Source: Rhodocyclus tenuis
GTDB taxonomy: Bacteria; Pseudomonadota; Gammaproteobacteria; Burkholderiales; Rhodocyclaceae
Assembly (NCBI RefSeq): GCF_014197755.1
Contig: NZ_JACIGE010000005.1
Coordinates: 1 to 64,000, forward strand
Length of the DNA: 64,000 bases
Direction: 5' to 3'
The position numbers and the translations under genes are program-made. The notes under the pieces were generated by a model that worked only from the letters and a program-made list of their open reading frames with translations, searched no databases and had not been told where the DNA came from. Positions 9,627 to 19,876 of the stretch are shown here, one piece after another (within the stretch, counting starts at the first letter, position 1; every line of letters starts with the position of its first letter).

Positions 9627-9932
9627 ATGAGTGTCTTGATTGTTGGCGGCGATCGCGTTGAGGCGATTCGCCAGGCGCTGATAAAAATGACGTCTGATTC
9701 AGGCAGTCTGCGCGTCGAACACTGGCCGGGGCGCAAGGCCGCCGATGCGCGGCGTTCGGTATCGCCGGGGACACGGGCGATCGTCTTTGTCTGCCGTCAC
9801 CTGAGCCATCCCCTGATGCTGAACGTGCGCCGCCAGGCCGACAGTCTCGGTGTTCCGGTCGTCTATTGCCGGCGCACTGCGCCGGGTTGGCAAGCGGAAC
9901 TGGAAGGGCTGCGCGGTCGGCTGTTTTCCTGA
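9627..9932 (+). CDS. DUF2325 domain protein
   Basis: A 101-residue protein starting MSVLIVGGDR, with a Rossmann-like beginning and a cysteine late in the chain (VVYCRR). This resembles DUF2325, a small family of unknown function often seen near metal- or redox-related genes. GAAGGGG ends a few bases before ATG 9627 and sets this start; the frame is open 72 bp further upstream. Preceded by a 180-bp gap after crtF, so likely its own transcript. Confidence 0.75.
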   Translation: MSVLIVGGDRVEAIRQALIKMTSDSGSLRVEHWPGRKAADARRSVSPGTRAIVFVCRHLSHPLMLNVRRQADSLGVPVVYCRRTAPGWQAELEGLRGRLFS

Positions 9933-10036
9933 GCGCCGCTATCCGCAGCGGCCGCTGCTGATTCCTGCGCAGCAGGCGCAGCCCGGCGGCGGCTGCGCTT
10001 TCGGTGGCAAGACGCACGAGCATTGACGGCCTTGTC

Positions 10037-10042
10037 TATAAT
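10037..10042 (+). promoter_or_regulatory. Candidate -10 element (TATAAT) for a possibly leaderless transcript
   Basis: A consensus TATAAT lies 6 bases before ATG 10049, so transcription from it would begin at or next to the A of the start codon. No good -35 is found at 16-18 bp; a TTGACG at 10023-10028 is only 8 bp upstream, too close to be its partner. Confidence 0.35.
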
Positions 10043-10048
10043 GCCCGG

Positions 10049-10474
10049 ATGCCACCTCTCGACCTGATCCCCGCGCTGGTCGGCAGCATCGTCGGCGCCG
10101 TCGTCGACGCGCCCGCGCAGCCGCCACCGCCGCCGATCGTATCGCCGCTGCCGCGGGCGATTTCGCCCCTTGCCCGCCTCGGTGAGATGCAGCCGCCGGT
10201 CGATAATACGGTGGTGATCAACGGCAAGCTGCTGACGCTGGCACCGGCGGCGCAGATTCGCGATACCAATAATCTCATCGTGCTGCCGGCCTATGTGCAG
10301 CGGCCGGTGAATGTACGCTTCCTGGTCGATGCTTCCGGCGCGGTTTTCCGCGTCTGGATACTGACGCCGGCCGAGGCGGCCGGTGCCGCGGCGGCCGACA
10401 AGGCTGCTGCCGAAGCGATTGCCGCCGCCGCTGCCGCCAACGCTGCGGCCAGTTCCTCCGAAACCTCGCGCTGA
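10049..10474 (+). CDS. Hypothetical Pro/Ala-rich protein
   Basis: A 141-residue protein that I do not recognise. The N-terminus is hydrophobic and then proline-rich (QPPPPPIV), the middle has a compact conserved-looking core ([18 protein letters not shown] through [17 protein letters not shown]), and the C-terminus is an alanine-rich helix. The hydrophobic start could be a signal or anchor. ATG 10049 is chosen because the core follows it; the frame extends 45 bp upstream through the -10 sequence. It ends 28 bp before miaB. Confidence 0.6.
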   Translation: MPPLDLIPALVGSIVGAVVDAPAQPPPPPIVSPLPRAISPLARLGEMQPPVDNTVVINGKLLTLAPAAQIRDTNNLIVLPAYVQRPVNVRFLVDASGAVFRVWILTPAEAAGAAAADKAAAEAIAAAAAANAAASSSETSR

Positions 10475-10502
10475 CCCAGCGCACTTTTCCGCGAAACACT
10501 CA

Positions 10503-11885
10503 ATGACCAAGAAATTGTTCATCCGTACCTTCGGGTGCCAGATGAACGAGTACGACTCGGACAAGATGGCCGACGTGCTCGCCGCTTTCGGCGATATTGT
10601 GCGCACCGATACGCCGGAAGACGCCGACATCGTTCTCTTCAATACCTGTTCGGTGCGCGAGAAGGCGCAGGAGCGCGTCTTTCACGACCTCGGGCGGATG
10701 CGCCTGCTCAAGCTCGAACGCCCCGATCTGCTCATTGGCGTCGGCGGCTGTGTCGCCAGCCAGGAAGGCGCGGCGATCGTCGCGCGCGCGCCCTATGTCG
10801 ACGTCGTCTTCGGCCCGCAGACGCTGCACCGCCTGCCGCAGCTTTTCGCCGATCGCGCCCGGCTGGGCAAGCCGCAGGTCGATGTTTCCTTTCCGGAAAT
10901 CGAGAAGTTCGACCACCTGCCGCCGGCGACGGTGCACGGTTCATCGGCTTTCGTCTCGATCATGGAAGGTTGCAGCAAGTTCTGTACGTTCTGCATCGTC
11001 CCCTACACGCGCGGCCAGGAGGTTTCGCGGCCGTTCGACGACGTGCTCACCGAAGTCGCCGGACTGGCGGCGCAAGGTGTCGGCGAGGTGACGCTGCTCG
11101 GGCAGAACGTCAATGCCTATCGCGGCGCGCTGCCGACGGGCGAAGTTGCGACTGAAGGCGCGGGTGAAACCGATGTTGCCGATCTGGCGATGCTCATCGA
11201 ATACATCGCCGAGATTCCCGGCATCGAGCGCATTCGCTATACGACCTCGCACCCGCGCGAGCTGACGCAGCGCCTGATCGACGTCTATGCGCGCGTGCCG
11301 AAGCTCGTTTCGCACCTGCACCTGCCGGTGCAGTCGGGGTCCGATCGCGTGCTGGCGGCGATGAAGCGCGGCTATACCGCGCTCGAGTACAAGAGTCTGG
11401 TACGCCGACTGCGCGCGGCGCGTCCCGATCTGTCGCTGTCGTCGGACTTCATCGTCGGCTTCCCTGGCGAGAGTGAAGAGGACTTCGAAAAGACGATGCG
11501 CCTGATCGACGAGATCGGTTTCGACGCCTCGTTCTCCTTCCTCTACAGTTCGCGTCCGGGAACGCCGGCGGCCGACCTGACCGACGACACGCCGGCGGCG
11601 GTGAAGAGTGCGCGTCTGGCGCGCCTGCAGAAGCGCATCGACGAACTGGCGCAGGCGGTATCGCAGGCGATGGTTGGCAGCGTGCAGCGCGTGCTCGTCG
11701 AAAGCCTGTCGAAGAAGGACGAGCACGAACTCGCGGCGCGTACCGACAACAACCGCATCGTCAATTTCGTCGGCCAGCCGCGCCTGATCGGGCGCTTTGT
11801 CGATGTGCGCATCACCGGCGCACTGCCGCACTCGCTGCGCGGCGAGATCGTCACGCGCGACAGCGCCAGCGCCGCACAGCCATGA
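10503..11885 (+). CDS. miaB: tRNA-2-methylthio-N6-dimethylallyladenosine synthase MiaB
   Basis: Radical-SAM methylthiotransferase that converts i6A37 to ms2i6A37 in tRNAs reading UNN codons. N-terminal UPF0004 domain begins [11 protein letters not shown] with Cys residues for the auxiliary cluster, the radical-SAM motif is [12 protein letters not shown] (about residue 155), and a C-terminal TRAM domain ends the chain. 460 residues is normal. ATG 10503 matches homologous N-termini. It overlaps phoH by 4 bp, forming the miaB-phoH-ybeY-corC-lnt group typical of beta- and gammaproteobacteria. Confidence 0.95.
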   Translation: MTKKLFIRTFGCQMNEYDSDKMADVLAAFGDIVRTDTPEDADIVLFNTCSVREKAQERVFHDLGRMRLLKLERPDLLIGVGGCVASQEGAAIVARAPYVDVVFGPQTLHRLPQLFADRARLGKPQVDVSFPEIEKFDHLPPATVHGSSAFVSIMEGCSKFCTFCIVPYTRGQEVSRPFDDVLTEVAGLAAQGVGEVTLLGQNVNAYRGALPTGEVATEGAGETDVADLAMLIEYIAEIPGIERIRYTTSHPRELTQRLIDVYARVPKLVSHLHLPVQSGSDRVLAAMKRGYTALEYKSLVRRLRAARPDLSLSSDFIVGFPGESEEDFEKTMRLIDEIGFDASFSFLYSSRPGTPAADLTDDTPAAVKSARLARLQKRIDELAQAVSQAMVGSVQRVLVESLSKKDEHELAARTDNNRIVNFVGQPRLIGRFVDVRITGALPHSLRGEIVTRDSASAAQP

Positions 11886-12898
11886 GTCCGGCGAATTCCG
11901 CTCAGCCGAAAGCGCGCGAGCTGCTGCTTTCGCCGCTCGACAACCACCAGCTCGCCAACCTGTGCGGCGCGCTCGACGAAAACCTGCGCCAGATCGAAAC
12001 CGCACTCGATGTGTCGATCGCCCGCCGCGGCGAGCGTTTCACGCTGCGCGGCGAGAGCGGGCAGACCGAGCGTGCGGCGACGGCGCTCGAGCATTTCTAC
12101 GCACAGGCCAAGGACGGCCTGTCGGTCGACGACATCCAGCTTGGCCTGATCGAGCTGCTCAACCGGCCGGTGCGCCATCTCTCGCGTGCAGCCGGTGGCG
12201 CCGCGCCGGCGCTGATCACCAAGAAGACCGAGCTGCATGGACGCACGCCACGGCAGGTCGACTACCTGAAGGCGATCCAGGAGCACGACATCACCTTCGG
12301 CATCGGCCCGGCCGGCACCGGCAAGACCTATCTGGCGGTGGCGTCGGCGGTCGACGCCTTCGAGCGCGAACTGGTGCAGCGCATCGTGCTGACGCGGCCG
12401 GCGGTCGAAGCCGGCGAACGACTCGGTTTCCTGCCCGGCGATCTGGCGCAGAAGATCGACCCCTACCTGCGCCCGCTTTACGATGCGCTCTACGACCTGA
12501 TGGGCTTCGAGCGCGTCGGCAAGCTCTTCGAGCGCGGCGCCATCGAGATCGCGCCGCTCGCCTACATGCGCGGGCGCACCATCAACCACGCGTTCATCAT
12601 CCTCGACGAGGCACAGAACACGACGCCCGAACAGATGAAGATGTTCCTGACGCGCATCGGCATCGGCACGCGCGCGGTGATCACCGGCGACGTGACGCAG
12701 ATCGACCTGGCGCGCGGGCAGAAGAGCGGCCTGATCGAGGCGCGGACGATCCTCAACGGCGTGCGCGGTCTGGCCTTCACCGAATTCCTCAAGGAAGACG
12801 TCGTTCGCCATCCGCTGGTGGCGCGCATCGTCGCCGCCTACGAGGCGCACGAGACTGCCGCCGGCAATGCTCGCGAAGGGAACAATCATGGCCGTTAG
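11882..12898 (+). CDS. phoH: PhoH-like ATPase (YbeZ)
   Basis: Cytoplasmic P-loop ATPase with Walker [11 protein letters not shown] (about residue 140) and Walker [10 protein letters not shown]. PhoH/YbeZ proteins work with the endoribonuclease YbeY in ribosome and RNA quality control. The 5' end overlaps miaB (ATGA) and the 3' end overlaps ybeY by 11 bp, so these genes are coupled. Confidence 0.93.
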   Translation: MSPANSAQPKARELLLSPLDNHQLANLCGALDENLRQIETALDVSIARRGERFTLRGESGQTERAATALEHFYAQAKDGLSVDDIQLGLIELLNRPVRHLSRAAGGAAPALITKKTELHGRTPRQVDYLKAIQEHDITFGIGPAGTGKTYLAVASAVDAFERELVQRIVLTRPAVEAGERLGFLPGDLAQKIDPYLRPLYDALYDLMGFERVGKLFERGAIEIAPLAYMRGRTINHAFIILDEAQNTTPEQMKMFLTRIGIGTRAVITGDVTQIDLARGQKSGLIEARTILNGVRGLAFTEFLKEDVVRHPLVARIVAAYEAHETAAGNAREGNNHGR

Positions 12899-13352
12899 CC
12901 GGCGTCTCGACCTGTCGGTGCAATATGCCTGTAACACGGCGGAGCTACCCTTGCGCGCTTCCGTTCGTCGCTGGGTACGTGCTGCGCTCGACGTCGACGG
13001 GCCATGTGGCGGCAAGATCGTCGTGCGTTTCGTCGATCCGGAAGAGGGGCGTTCGCTGAACAACGACTACCGCGGCCGCGACTACGCGACCAACGTGCTG
13101 TCATTTCCCTATGAGGTCGAGCCTGTCGTCTGCGGCGATCTCGTCGTCTGTGCCGAGGTGGCGCTGCGCGAGGCGGCAGAGCAGGGGCGGACGGCCGATG
13201 CGCATTATGCCCATCTGATCGTGCATGGTATTCTGCATCTGCTCGGTTACGACCACGAGCAGGGCGACGAAGAAGCTGACGCGATGGAGGATTGCGAGCG
13301 TCAGGTACTGGCGCAACTGGGATATCCCGACCCTTATGCCGGCGAGGGATGA
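12888..13352 (+). CDS. ybeY: Endoribonuclease YbeY
   Basis: Zinc-dependent endoribonuclease for 16S rRNA 3' end maturation. The metal motif [11 protein letters not shown] is intact near the C-terminus. ATG 12888, with GAAGGGAAC upstream, lies inside the phoH 3' end; an in-frame ATG at 12867 is also possible but has no ribosome binding site. 154 residues, normal for the family. Confidence 0.93.
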   Translation: MAVSRRLDLSVQYACNTAELPLRASVRRWVRAALDVDGPCGGKIVVRFVDPEEGRSLNNDYRGRDYATNVLSFPYEVEPVVCGDLVVCAEVALREAAEQGRTADAHYAHLIVHGILHLLGYDHEQGDEEADAMEDCERQVLAQLGYPDPYAGEG

Positions 13353-13418
13353 TGCGTAAACGGCGAGCAGTCTCGCCGTTTACGCCTCGTTCTTTACGCC
13401 TCTGGCGACTCTTTCCCT

Positions 13419-14261
13419 ATGGACAGTAGCACGGGTTCCAGACCCGGATTTCTGGAACGTCTTTCCTCGCTTCTCCTGCGTGAGCCGGAGGACCGCGAAC
13501 AGCTCATGCATCTGCTGCATGCCGCTTTCGAGCGCAATCTGCTCGATTCCGACGCGCTGACCATCATCGAGGGCGCGCTCGCCGCTTCCGACACCAGCGT
13601 GCGCGACGTCATGGTGCCGCGCGCGCAAATGGACGTCGTCGATATCGACGACTCGATCGACGAGATCGTCGCCTACGTCATCCGCACCGCGCATTCGCGC
13701 TTCCCGGTGATCGACGGCAGTCGCGACAACGTCATCGGCATCCTGCTCGCCAAGGACCTGCTGCGCATCCATACCGAAGAGGATTTCAACCTGCGCGACT
13801 GGCTGCGGCCGGCGGTGTTCATTCCCGAGTCGAAGCGCCTCAACGTGCTGCTGCGCGAATTCCGCGTTTCGCGCAATCACATGGCGGTGGTTGTCGACGA
13901 ATACGGCGGCGTCTGCGGCGTGGTGACGATCGAGGACGTGCTCGAGCAGATCGTCGGCGACATCGAGGACGAATACGATTTCGACGAGGCCGACGACAAC
14001 ATCCAGCTCGACCAGGCCGGTCGCTACCGCGTCAAGGCACAGACCGAAATCGAGGACTTCAACACCGCGTTCGGAACGCGCTTCTCTGACGAGGAGTGCG
14101 ATACCGTTGGCGGCCTGATCCTGCACCAGCTCGAACGTGTTCCGAAACGCAACGAGATGGTCGACATCGACGGCGTCCGCTTCCAGGTGCTGCGCGCCGA
14201 CAGCCGGCGTCTGTACACCCTGCTCGTCACCGCACCCGACGGGGGCAGCGATCAGTCATAG
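13419..14261 (+). CDS. corC: CBS-domain protein of the CorC/YbeX family
   Basis: 280 residues: an N-terminal helical region, two CBS domains (starting VRDVMVPRAQM and including VVVDEYGGVCGVVTIEDVLE) and a C-terminal transporter-associated domain. The family is linked to Mg/Co efflux and, for YbeX, to ribosome function. It has no membrane segments. The stop abuts the start of lnt, the usual neighbour. Confidence 0.93.
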   Translation: MDSSTGSRPGFLERLSSLLLREPEDREQLMHLLHAAFERNLLDSDALTIIEGALAASDTSVRDVMVPRAQMDVVDIDDSIDEIVAYVIRTAHSRFPVIDGSRDNVIGILLAKDLLRIHTEEDFNLRDWLRPAVFIPESKRLNVLLREFRVSRNHMAVVVDEYGGVCGVVTIEDVLEQIVGDIEDEYDFDEADDNIQLDQAGRYRVKAQTEIEDFNTAFGTRFSDEECDTVGGLILHQLERVPKRNEMVDIDGVRFQVLRADSRRLYTLLVTAPDGGSDQS

Positions 14262-14262
14262 T

Positions 14263-15783
14263 TTGCGCGGCTGGCAGCTGGCGGCCGCGGCACTGCTGGG
14301 CGTAGCCAGTGTTGCCGCTTTTGCGCCGCTGGCCTGGTTTCCGCTGCTCTGGCTGACGCTCGGCGGCTGTTACTGGCTGCTCAACCGCGTGCGCACGGCC
14401 GGCGCCGGCGCCTTGCTCGGCGGCGCTTTCGGTCTTGGTTTCTTCGGCGCTGGCGTCTCCTGGGTCTATGTCAGCCTGAGCGTTTTCGGCGGCATGCCGA
14501 TGGCCGCCGCTGCCGGCGCGACGCTCGCTTTCTGCGCCTATCTGGCGCTCTTCCCGGCGCTCGCCGGCGCGCTGTTCGTGCGCTTCGCACCGGGGCCGCG
14601 GCTGGCGCGTGCACTCTTCTTCGCCGCGCTGTGGGCGCTGAGCGAATGGCTGCGTGGCGTGCTGTTCACCGGCTTCCCATGGCTGGCGATCGCTTATTCG
14701 CAGACGCCGCCGAGTCCGCTGGCCGGCTTTGCGCCGCTCGCCGGCGTGGTTGGCGTCGGTTTGCTGAGTGCGCTGCTCGCGGCATTGCTGATGGAACTGC
14801 TATCCGGCCTGCTGCCGCGTGGCGCGGCGATACGCGCCGGCCAGCGGCGCGTGCTCAGCGGTTTCCCGCTGCTGCCCTTGCTGGCCGTCGCGCTGCTCCT
14901 CGCTGGCGGCGCCAGTCTGCGCACGATCAATTGGACGGCGGCGCAGGGCGCGCCTTTCAGCGTGGCGCTGCTGCAGGGCAATGTGGCGCAGGACGTGAAA
15001 TGGCGTCCGGAAACCTTCGCCGAGTCCCTCTCCACCTACCATCGTCTTGCCCTTGACCACCCGGCCAGGCTGACGGTACTGCCGGAAACGGCGCTGCCGG
15101 TGTTCTACGAGCGCGCGCCGCGCGACTACCTCGAAGAACTGGCGCGTCTGGCAGCGCGCGAGGACGGCGATCTGGTCTTCGGCATCGTCACCGGCGACGG
15201 CGAGCGCTACGCCAATACCGCGCTCAGCCTGGGTGTTTCGCCGGCGCAGCGTTACGCCAAGTCGCACCTCGTCCCCTTCGGCGAGTTCACGCCGCCGGGC
15301 TTTTCCTGGTTCATGCACGCGCTCGACATCCCGATGTCGGATTTCACGCCGGGTGAGGCGAAACAGGCGCCGTTGGCCATTGCCGGTCAGCAGGTGGCGA
15401 TCAACATCTGCTACGAAGACCTGTTCGGCAGCGAGATCATCCGCGCCCTGCCGCAGGCGACGCTGCTGGTGAATCTGTCCAACGTCGCCTGGTTCGGCGA
15501 CTCGCTGGCGCCGGCGCAGCATCTGCAGATCGCGCAGATGCGCGCACTCGAAACCGGCCGCATGATGCTGCGCGCGACCAATACCGGAATGACCGCGATC
15601 GTCGGCGTCGATGGCCACGTGCAGGCGGTGCTGCCACCGTTCACGCGTGACGCGCTGACTGGCGAAGTGCAGGGCTATAGCGGAACCACTCCTTACGTGC
15701 GCTGGGGAGACGTGCCGGCCTTGCTGCTGGCGGTGTTGCTGCTCGGGCTGGGGGCCTTGCGGCGGCGGAGCGGGCATTACTGA
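14263..15783 (+). CDS. lnt: Apolipoprotein N-acyltransferase
   Basis: Inner-membrane enzyme that adds the third acyl chain to lipoproteins. Several hydrophobic helices fill the first 200 residues, followed by a carbon-nitrogen hydrolase domain with the Glu at VLPETALP, the Lys at YAKSHLVPFGEF and the Cys at NICYEDLFG. No ATG fits: TTG 14263, directly after the corC stop, gives about 506 residues (family about 510), though the frame is open far upstream inside corC. The exact start is uncertain. Confidence 0.9.
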   Translation: MRGWQLAAAALLGVASVAAFAPLAWFPLLWLTLGGCYWLLNRVRTAGAGALLGGAFGLGFFGAGVSWVYVSLSVFGGMPMAAAAGATLAFCAYLALFPALAGALFVRFAPGPRLARALFFAALWALSEWLRGVLFTGFPWLAIAYSQTPPSPLAGFAPLAGVVGVGLLSALLAALLMELLSGLLPRGAAIRAGQRRVLSGFPLLPLLAVALLLAGGASLRTINWTAAQGAPFSVALLQGNVAQDVKWRPETFAESLSTYHRLALDHPARLTVLPETALPVFYERAPRDYLEELARLAAREDGDLVFGIVTGDGERYANTALSLGVSPAQRYAKSHLVPFGEFTPPGFSWFMHALDIPMSDFTPGEAKQAPLAIAGQQVAINICYEDLFGSEIIRALPQATLLVNLSNVAWFGDSLAPAQHLQIAQMRALETGRMMLRATNTGMTAIVGVDGHVQAVLPPFTRDALTGEVQGYSGTTPYVRWGDVPALLLAVLLLGLGALRRRSGHY

Positions 15784-15874
15784 TTGTCGCGTCGGGCGCT
15801 TGTTTGCTCGTCCGCTCGGTTTTCGATGCTTGGTGTTCGGGTGTTCGGGTGTTCTGGATTCGGTGCCTGGCGCG

Positions 15875-15943
15875 CACGCGGGAACGGGGCCGTGGGCGCC
15901 TCATGGCTGCACAAATCGTTGCCCACGGCCCCGCCCCCGCGTG
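15875..15943. repeat. Long hairpin 1 in the lnt-glyQ gap
   Basis: Arms 15885-15897 (CGGGGCCGTGGGC) and 15921-15933 pair perfectly over 13 bp. After a 2x2 internal loop, 15875-15882 pairs with 15936-15943 over 8 bp. The 23-nt loop 15898-15920 includes a 21-nt sequence (15899-15919) that recurs in inverse orientation as the loop of hairpin 2. No T-tract follows, so it is not a classic terminator. Confidence 0.8.
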
Positions 15944-16057
15944 TCGGGCAGTCGTGGTTCGCTGACAGGAAAAGCTTGCCGGCAACTTGAGCGGGGCGCA
16001 GGGAGCCGCACGCGGCTCGTGGTTTCGCTCTTCGGTTGAGTCGCCAACACGGTCGCA

Positions 16058-16128
16058 CACGTTGCGCCGGGGGGCGGATGCGACGATTTGTGCAGCCATG
16101 AGGAGCGTCCGCACCCCGGCGCAACGTG
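16058..16128. repeat. Long hairpin 2 in the lnt-glyQ gap
   Basis: Arms 16058-16072 (CACGTTGCGCCGGGG) and 16114-16128 pair over 15 bp; after a 2x2 mismatch, 16075-16081 pairs with 16105-16111 including one G-T pair. Loop positions 16083-16103 are the exact reverse complement of hairpin 1 loop positions 15899-15919, while the stems of the two hairpins are unrelated. Confidence 0.8.
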
Positions 16129-16228
16129 CGCTGTCAACTACGCAACGACGCCGTCCATGGCGCTCACCAAAGCCGGAAGCAGCCGAAGCAGGTGCGCCGC
16201 AAGCGCAATCCGCCCATACCTCCGGGTT

Positions 16229-16255
16229 TTGGCGGGCAACGAAACCAAGTAGAAT
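16229..16255 (+). promoter_or_regulatory. Candidate sigma-70 promoter of glyQ-glyS
   Basis: TTGGCG at 16229-16234 and TAGAAT at 16250-16255 with a 15-bp spacer, 31 bp before the glyQ ATG. The spacer is short; shifting to TTTGGC gives 16 bp. Confidence 0.4.
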
Positions 16256-16286
16256 CAGCCCTTTCCCCGAACTCCGAAGCGTTTCC

Positions 16287-17192
16287 ATGCCCACTTTTCA
16301 GGAAGTCATCCTGCGTCTCCAGAACTTCTGGAACGAGCAGGGCTGCGCCTTGCTGCAACCCTACGACATCGAAGTTGGTGCCGGCACCTTCCACACGGCC
16401 ACCTTCCTGCGCGCGATCGGCCCCGAGCCGTGGCGCGCCGCCTACGTGCAGCCGTCGCGCCGGCCGAAGGACGGCCGTTATGGCGAAAACCCCAACCGCC
16501 TGCAGCACTACTACCAGTACCAGGTGGTGCTGAAACCGTCGCCGGCCAACATCCAAGAACTCTACCTCGATAGCCTGCGTGCGCTTGGCATCGACACCGC
16601 CGAACACGACATCCGCTTCGTCGAGGACGACTGGGAATCGCCGACGCTCGGCGCCTGGGGCCTCGGCTGGGAAGTCTGGCTCGACGGCATGGAAGTGACG
16701 CAGTTCACCTACTTCCAGGAAGTTGGCTCGCTCACCTGCAAGCCGGTGCTCGGCGAGATCACCTATGGCCTCGAGCGGCTGGCGATGTACCTGCAGGGCG
16801 TCGAGAACGTCTATGACCTGGTCTGGGCCGACGGCCCGAACGGCCGCGTCACCTACGGCGACGTCTATCACCAGAACGAGGTTGAGCAGTCGAAGTACAA
16901 CTTCGAGCACTCCAACGTCGACATGCTCTTCCGCCACTTCGGCGAACACGAGGGTGAAGCCAAGCGCCTGATGGGCCTCGGCCTGCCGCTGCCGGCCTTC
17001 GAGCAGGTGATGAAGTGCTCGCACACCTTCAACATGCTCGACGCGCGCGGCGCCATCTCGGTGACCGAGCGCGCCGCCTACATCGGCCGCGTGCGCGCAC
17101 TGGCGCGCGAAGTTGCGCAGGCCTACTACAACTCCCGCGAGGCACTCGGTTTCCCGATGGCCCGGATCCTTGCCGGCGCGGAGGGCAATTGA
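16287..17192 (+). CDS. glyQ: Glycyl-tRNA synthetase alpha chain
   Basis: Class II catalytic subunit of the heterotetrameric bacterial GlyRS, charging tRNA-Gly. Starts [20 protein letters not shown] and contains the hallmark [17 protein letters not shown] (motif 2 region). 301 residues, normal. ATG 16287 matches homologues; the frame is open another 300 bp upstream through the hairpin region but without homology. It ends 1 bp before glyS. Confidence 0.96.
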   Translation: MPTFQEVILRLQNFWNEQGCALLQPYDIEVGAGTFHTATFLRAIGPEPWRAAYVQPSRRPKDGRYGENPNRLQHYYQYQVVLKPSPANIQELYLDSLRALGIDTAEHDIRFVEDDWESPTLGAWGLGWEVWLDGMEVTQFTYFQEVGSLTCKPVLGEITYGLERLAMYLQGVENVYDLVWADGPNGRVTYGDVYHQNEVEQSKYNFEHSNVDMLFRHFGEHEGEAKRLMGLGLPLPAFEQVMKCSHTFNMLDARGAISVTERAAYIGRVRALAREVAQAYYNSREALGFPMARILAGAEGN

Positions 17193-17193
17193 G

Positions 17194-19278
17194 ATGAATC
17201 CAACCCTGCTTGTAGAACTGCTGACCGAAGAACTGCCACCGAAGGCGCTGGCGCGTCTCGGTGAGGTTTTTGCCGCGCAGATCCACTCCGGCCTCGTCGA
17301 GCGCAAGCTCGTTGCCGCCGGCAGCGACTACCGCTGGTTCGCAACGCCGCGCCGCCTTGCCATCGAGGTGCCGGGCGTTCTCGCCGTGGCGCCCGACGCG
17401 ACGGTCGTCGAAAAGATCATGCCGGTCGCCGTCGCGCTCGACGCCGCCGGCCAGCCGAGCCCGGCGCTGCTGAAGAAGCTCGCCGCCAAGGGCATCGCCG
17501 CGAGCGAAGTGGCGAAGTTCGAAAAACGCATGGACGGCAAGTCCGAGACCTTCTTTTACGAAGCCTCGGTCAAGGGCGCGCGCCTGGATGATGTGCTCGG
17601 CGGCATCGTCAGCGATGCGCTGAAGAAGCTGCCGATTCCGAAGCTGATGCGCTGGGGAGATTCTGACCACCAGTTCGTGCGCCCGGTGCATGGCCTCGTG
17701 CTGTTGCGCGGTGATCGCGTTGTTCCCGGCGAAGTACTCGGTCTGACCAGCGGCCGCGTCACCCGTGGTCACCGCTTCCTGTCGAGCGGTGAAATTACGC
17801 TGGCCTCGGCCGAAAGCTACGAAGAAGCACTGCGCACGCAGGGCAAGGTCGTCGCCAGCTTTGCCGAACGCCGCGCGTCGATCGAACAGCAGCTCGCCGC
17901 GCGCGCGCAGGAACTCGGCGCGACGATCAACCGCGCCGACGGCCTGCTCGACGAAGTGACGGCGCTGGTCGAATGGCCGGTCGTCTACGTCGGCGAATTC
18001 GAGGCCGAGTACCTCGAAGTGCCGCAGGAATGCCTGATCCTGACCATGCAGCAGAACCAGAAGTATTTTCCGCTGCTCGATGCTGCCGGAAAACTGATCA
18101 ACAAGTTCCTGATCGTCTCCAACATGGCGGTCGCCGATCCGAAGCACATCGTCGGCGGCAACGCGCGCGTGGTGCGTCCGCGCCTCTCGGACGCGCGGTT
18201 TTTCTTCAACCAGGACCGCAAGGCGACGCTGGCGTCGCGCCTCGAGCGGCTGGGCAGCGTCGTCTATCACAACAAGCTCGGCTCGCTGCTGGCGCGCGTC
18301 GACCGCCTCGAAGCGCTGGCGCAGAAGATCGCCGTGCGCCTGTCGGCCAACGCCTCGCTCGCCGCACGTGCGGCGCGGCTGGCCAAGGCCGACCTCGTCA
18401 CCGACATGGTCGGCGAATTCCCCGAACTGCAGGGCATCATGGGCCGCTACTACGCGCTGCACGACGGCGAGGACGCTGCCGTTGCCGACGCGATCCAGAG
18501 CCACTACCAGCCGCGCTTTGCCGGCGACGCGCTGCCGGCCGGCAACATCGCCTGCGCCGCGGCGCTCGCCGACAAGCTCGACGCGCTGACCGGCTTCTTC
18601 GGCATCGGCCAGATTCCGACCGGCGACAAGGACCCCTTCGGCCTGCGCCGCGCTGCGCTCGGCGTGCTGCGCATCCTGATGGAATCACCGCTGCCGCTCG
18701 ACCTCGCCGACCTGATCGCCGACGCGCAAGCCGGCTTTGTGCCGGGCGTGCTGACGCAGCCGGTGAGCGAACCACTGCTCGATTTCATGCTCGACCGCCT
18801 GCGCGGCCTGCTGCGCGACGCCGGTTATGCGCAGGACGCTGTCGAGGCCGTGCTGGCGCAGCGCCCGACGCGCATCGACCGCGTGCCGGCGCGCCTTGAC
18901 GCGGTGCGCGACTTCCAGCGCCTGCCCGAGGCCGAAGCGCTCGCCGCCGCCAACAAGCGCATCGGCAACATCCTGCGCAAGGCCGACCCGGCAGCGATCG
19001 CCGAGCCCGATCTGGCGCTGCTGCAGGAGCTCGCCGAGAAGGCGCTGTTCGAGCGCGTGCTGCTGCTCGCGCCGCAAGTGCAGTCCTTCGTCGCCAATGA
19101 GGACTATGCTGCTGCCTTGAAGGTGCTGGCCTCGGTGCGCGCCGAGGTCGACCGCTTCTTCGAGGACGTGATGGTGATGGCCGAGGAACCGCTGCTGCGT
19201 GCCAACCGCCTCGGCCTGCTGCGTGCGCTGTCGGCGCAGCTCAATGCCGTCGCCGATCTTTCGCGTCTGGCGGCGTGA
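17194..19278 (+). CDS. glyS: Glycyl-tRNA synthetase beta chain
   Basis: 694-residue beta subunit that binds and helps discriminate tRNA-Gly and is required with GlyQ for aminoacylation. Starts [19 protein letters not shown], contains VTRGHRFLS and QNQKYFPL signatures and ends with the anticodon-binding-like helical domain. ATG 17194 directly follows the glyQ stop, so the two subunits are co-translated. A 16-bp palindrome (19300-19315) follows the gene. Confidence 0.96.
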   Translation: MNPTLLVELLTEELPPKALARLGEVFAAQIHSGLVERKLVAAGSDYRWFATPRRLAIEVPGVLAVAPDATVVEKIMPVAVALDAAGQPSPALLKKLAAKGIAASEVAKFEKRMDGKSETFFYEASVKGARLDDVLGGIVSDALKKLPIPKLMRWGDSDHQFVRPVHGLVLLRGDRVVPGEVLGLTSGRVTRGHRFLSSGEITLASAESYEEALRTQGKVVASFAERRASIEQQLAARAQELGATINRADGLLDEVTALVEWPVVYVGEFEAEYLEVPQECLILTMQQNQKYFPLLDAAGKLINKFLIVSNMAVADPKHIVGGNARVVRPRLSDARFFFNQDRKATLASRLERLGSVVYHNKLGSLLARVDRLEALAQKIAVRLSANASLAARAARLAKADLVTDMVGEFPELQGIMGRYYALHDGEDAAVADAIQSHYQPRFAGDALPAGNIACAAALADKLDALTGFFGIGQIPTGDKDPFGLRRAALGVLRILMESPLPLDLADLIADAQAGFVPGVLTQPVSEPLLDFMLDRLRGLLRDAGYAQDAVEAVLAQRPTRIDRVPARLDAVRDFQRLPEAEALAAANKRIGNILRKADPAAIAEPDLALLQELAEKALFERVLLLAPQVQSFVANEDYAAALKVLASVRAEVDRFFEDVMVMAEEPLLRANRLGLLRALSAQLNAVADLSRLAA

Positions 19279-19299
19279 GCCACGTCGCCTTGTGGGTGA

Positions 19300-19315
19300 G
19301 CCCCGCTAGCGGGGC
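19300..19315. repeat. Perfect 16-bp palindrome between glyS and gmhB
   Basis: GCCCCGCTAGCGGGGC reads the same on both strands and can fold as a short hairpin 22 bp after glyS and 18 bp before gmhB. There is no T-tract, so if it affects expression it may act on the mRNA rather than as a simple terminator. Confidence 0.5.
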
Positions 19316-19333
19316 GCGCCGGGAGTCGCCATC

Positions 19334-19876
19334 ATGCCGCTGAAGCTCATCATTCTCGACCGCGACGGGGTCATCAATTTCGATTCGGCGCAGTTCATCA
19401 AGTCGCCGGCCGAGTGGCGGCCGATTCCCGGCAGCCTGGAGGCGATTGCACGCCTCAATCAGGCCGGCTGGCGCGTGGTCGTGGCGACCAACCAGTCGGG
19501 CGTCGGCCGTGGCCTGTTCGACATGGACATGCTCAACGGCATCCACAACAAGATGCACCGCGCCGCGCAGGCGGCCGGCGGGCGCATCGACGCGGTGTTC
19601 TACTGCCCGCATACCTCGGAACAACACTGCGATTGCCGCAAACCTCAGCCGGGAATGTTCCGGCGCATCGGCGCCTGCTACAACATCGATCTCGCCGGCG
19701 TGCCGGCGGTCGGTGATTCGCTGCGCGACCTGCAGGCTGCTGCCGCGGTCGGCGCCAAACCGCTGCTGACCCTGACCGGCAAGGGCGAGAAAACCCGCGC
19801 CGAGGGCAATCTGCCCGAAGGTACGCTGGTCTTTCCCGACCTCGCGGCAGTGGTCGCCCATCTTCTGGACACCTGA
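19334..19876 (+). CDS. gmhB: D-glycero-beta-D-manno-heptose-1,7-bisphosphate 7-phosphatase
   Basis: HAD-family phosphatase in ADP-heptose synthesis for lipopolysaccharide core. It starts with the nucleophile motif LDRDGVINFDS, has TNQSGVGRG, and carries the GmhB-type zinc loop CPHTSEQHCDCRKPQPGMF. 180 residues is normal. Stop and plsC start overlap (TGATG), linking it to an envelope-lipid gene. Confidence 0.92.
   Translation: MPLKLIILDRDGVINFDSAQFIKSPAEWRPIPGSLEAIARLNQAGWRVVVATNQSGVGRGLFDMDMLNGIHNKMHRAAQAAGGRIDAVFYCPHTSEQHCDCRKPQPGMFRRIGACYNIDLAGVPAVGDSLRDLQAAAAVGAKPLLTLTGKGEKTRAEGNLPEGTLVFPDLAAVVAHLLDT

Larger units (their letters stand above)
15784..16286. other. Intergenic region between lnt and glyQ with two long hairpins
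   Basis: 500 bp without a credible gene. It contains two long inverted repeats (15875-15943 and 16058-16128, listed separately) and, near its right end, a candidate promoter for glyQ. The tandem TTCGGGTG around 15843-15860 is a minor direct repeat. Confidence 0.6.

Noticed and set aside
10023-10042. Classical sigma-70 promoter TTGACG...TATAAT
   Set aside because: The spacer is 8 bp, incompatible with sigma-70 recognition of both boxes.
11543-13063. 506-codon open frame on the minus strand
   Set aside because: Antisense to miaB, phoH and ybeY, which all carry intact motifs.
15875-16128. Integron attC site
   Set aside because: No core sites, no integrase, no gene cassette; stems of the two hairpins are unrelated.
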